A DNA stretch of 64,000 nt, taken from NCBI RefSeq assembly GCF_040802235.1, contig NC_133170.1, forward strand, positions 2,123,001-2,187,000, written 5' to 3'. The translations under genes and the position numbers were made by a program. This document shows positions 62,500-64,000 of this stretch, in pieces. Position 1 is the stretch's first letter. Each line of letters starts with the position of its first letter. The notes under the pieces are model-generated. The model saw only the letters and a program-made list of their open reading frames with translations. It had not been told where the DNA came from and made no database searches. The DNA is from Manis javanica. Taxonomy: Eukaryota > Chordata > Mammalia > Pholidota > Manidae.

Positions 62500-64000
62500 A
62501 TCCTGGTCGGCCCTCTGCCCTTCTCTATGCGTGTTACACTCTGTTCTGTCTCTTTCCCTCTCTCTCTCTCTGCCTCCCCCCTCCCCACCTCCTGCCCTTT
62601 CTCAGCATTTACCTTTGCTTCCTTATCCTGCTCGTGGTCCAGCCTGGCTGTTCTGACCCTTGAGTCCTCCGGGCTTCCCAGCGTCACAGCTCATCACCAA
62701 CTGGTGTTTTCTTCCGTGTCTATCATCCTTAGCCTTCCAAGGTAAAATCTGATTGGCTTGGCTGTATGTTTTCTCTGTAGAGTCTTTAATACCAAGCCAT
62801 GCTGTGCCCTTCTGGGGGCTTCAGAGGAGTCCCCTGAGCTGATTGTTGGCCCCTGTGTGCTCACCTGCAGGATGGGGAGGTGGGACATCGGTGCCTTGTT
62901 CACTCAGCAGCAGCCATGAGCCTCGGGAGGAAGGCTGAGTAGAGAGGGCTTTCCAAAGCACCATTTTTTAAAAAGCAGAATTTAAATTTCTGCTTCAATT
63001 CATCCATTGTACCCCATGAACAGGGTTATTTTTATTTGAGAAATTTCACTAATATTCATATTAATAAACTTTGATTGAATTTGATGCTGCATTTCAGGCT
63101 TGGTGCTTGTGGTGTACAAGTTCTGATTCATCTCAATTGTATATGCTGAGTGGATTGAACTAAAATGATCATATTCATAAAAATCCATGTGTAGTTAAAG
63201 CCACAAATGTGTAAGACTTTGTTACTGCAAAATAGTAATGTGGCATTGTGGACAGTACCAGCAATTCCAAGCATCTAGCCTGTATTTATAGTTGGCATTA
63301 CGTCCTGGGACTCTTTCTGCGTCAGTTAACTCCGGGATTAAGACATGAACCTGATCTCCTTGTCCTTGAGTTTATCTACCTCTTTTCAAGAAAACAAATG
63401 ATTTCTGCCTAAAGTTAATTATAATTTACATGCAGTAGATTTACTAAATTGCTTCCAGATCTGCACTTTTTTAAAAAGAAGCAGACTAGAAAGAAATATT
63501 TGTTCTTTAAAAAGAATCTTTCTTTGTGCTTGACTAAATGTACATTTTCCATAGCTACGTATGTTCAGCTTATTCTCTCTATGGGTGAAAATGGTGCCTA
63601 GAGAAACTTGAAAGATTGAAAATGGACATTGCTTTCTCAGTCAGCAATTATTTTATAGGAATGCAAATTTATTTGTAAAAACTAGCAGAAACACAACTTT
63701 CTGGGCAAGTTTGTCTCATGACCAAAAGTGGAGAGGGTGAATACAGTTCATCTCCTGTTTCAATATTGACTGGCTGGCAGGGGCTGCCTTAGGGCTGTGG
63801 GAGAAAATCAGTGGGTCACCGGGAGCTTTTCAGTCATGGTGTCTGTGATACGCGTGGAAAGGGAAGCTGTGCTGTGGAGCCTCCATCCCAGTATTAATGC
63901 CATATAGGTGGTAAAAAGAAATAGAAAGGTAGCATTTCTAATAAAAACAAGCAAGTCTAAAACAAACAAAATTTAGAATAGGAGCAAAGCACATTTGACC
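62500..64000. other. Intergenic stretch to window end, nothing recognised
   Basis: Pyrimidine-rich run at 62545-62600 (TCTCTCTCTCTC with CCTCCCCCCTCC), then AT-rich sequence with no gene or named repeat. Confidence 0.5.

Overview
This is vertebrate, almost certainly placental-mammal, nuclear DNA. It is mostly AT-rich and CpG-poor, it carries one gene split into short exons with GT-AG introns, and it is full of mammalian repeats (L1, L2, MIR, MER5-like and LTR-like). I saw no primate Alu, rodent B1/B2, carnivore SINEC, ruminant or pig SINE by eye, so a non-primate, non-rodent mammal with few recent SINEs is most likely. The order cannot be fixed from the sequence alone.

The only gene I can name is PUS7L (pseudouridylate synthase 7-like, TruD family) on the + strand at 2327-15558. 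Seven coding exons join in a consistent frame and give about 396 residues of the C-terminal part, ending at a TAA at 15556-15558. The N-terminal exons and promoter lie upstream of base 1. The first exon here carries the TruD catalytic motif (AGLKDKKA, catalytic Asp codon at 2431-2433). A candidate poly(A) signal is at 16096-16101. Intron 2 begins with a 31-bp tandem duplication that copies the splice donor.

From about 16.1 kb to the end the window is gene-poor. It holds two degenerate L1 bodies on + (about 18.8-21.1 and 21.8-24.0 kb), two L1 ORF2 fragments on - (35.7-36.2 and 47.1-48.5 kb) and an L1-tail-like piece (40.66-41.0 kb). It also holds two direct copies of a 1.16-kb LTR-like element (36.46-37.62 and 42.45-43.62 kb), a GATA microsatellite (33.2 kb), a long GT/GA microsatellite (61.4 kb), and a CpG-rich, promoter-like segment read on the - strand (61.8-62.5 kb).

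Two spliceable open segments in the intergenic part (31021-31143 and 51454-51712) look like possible orphan exons. I do not recognise their products, and both could be chance. I found no convincing undescribed system here; the donor duplication, the two exon-like segments, the paired LTR-like copies and the minus-strand promoter-like unit are the items most worth checking.
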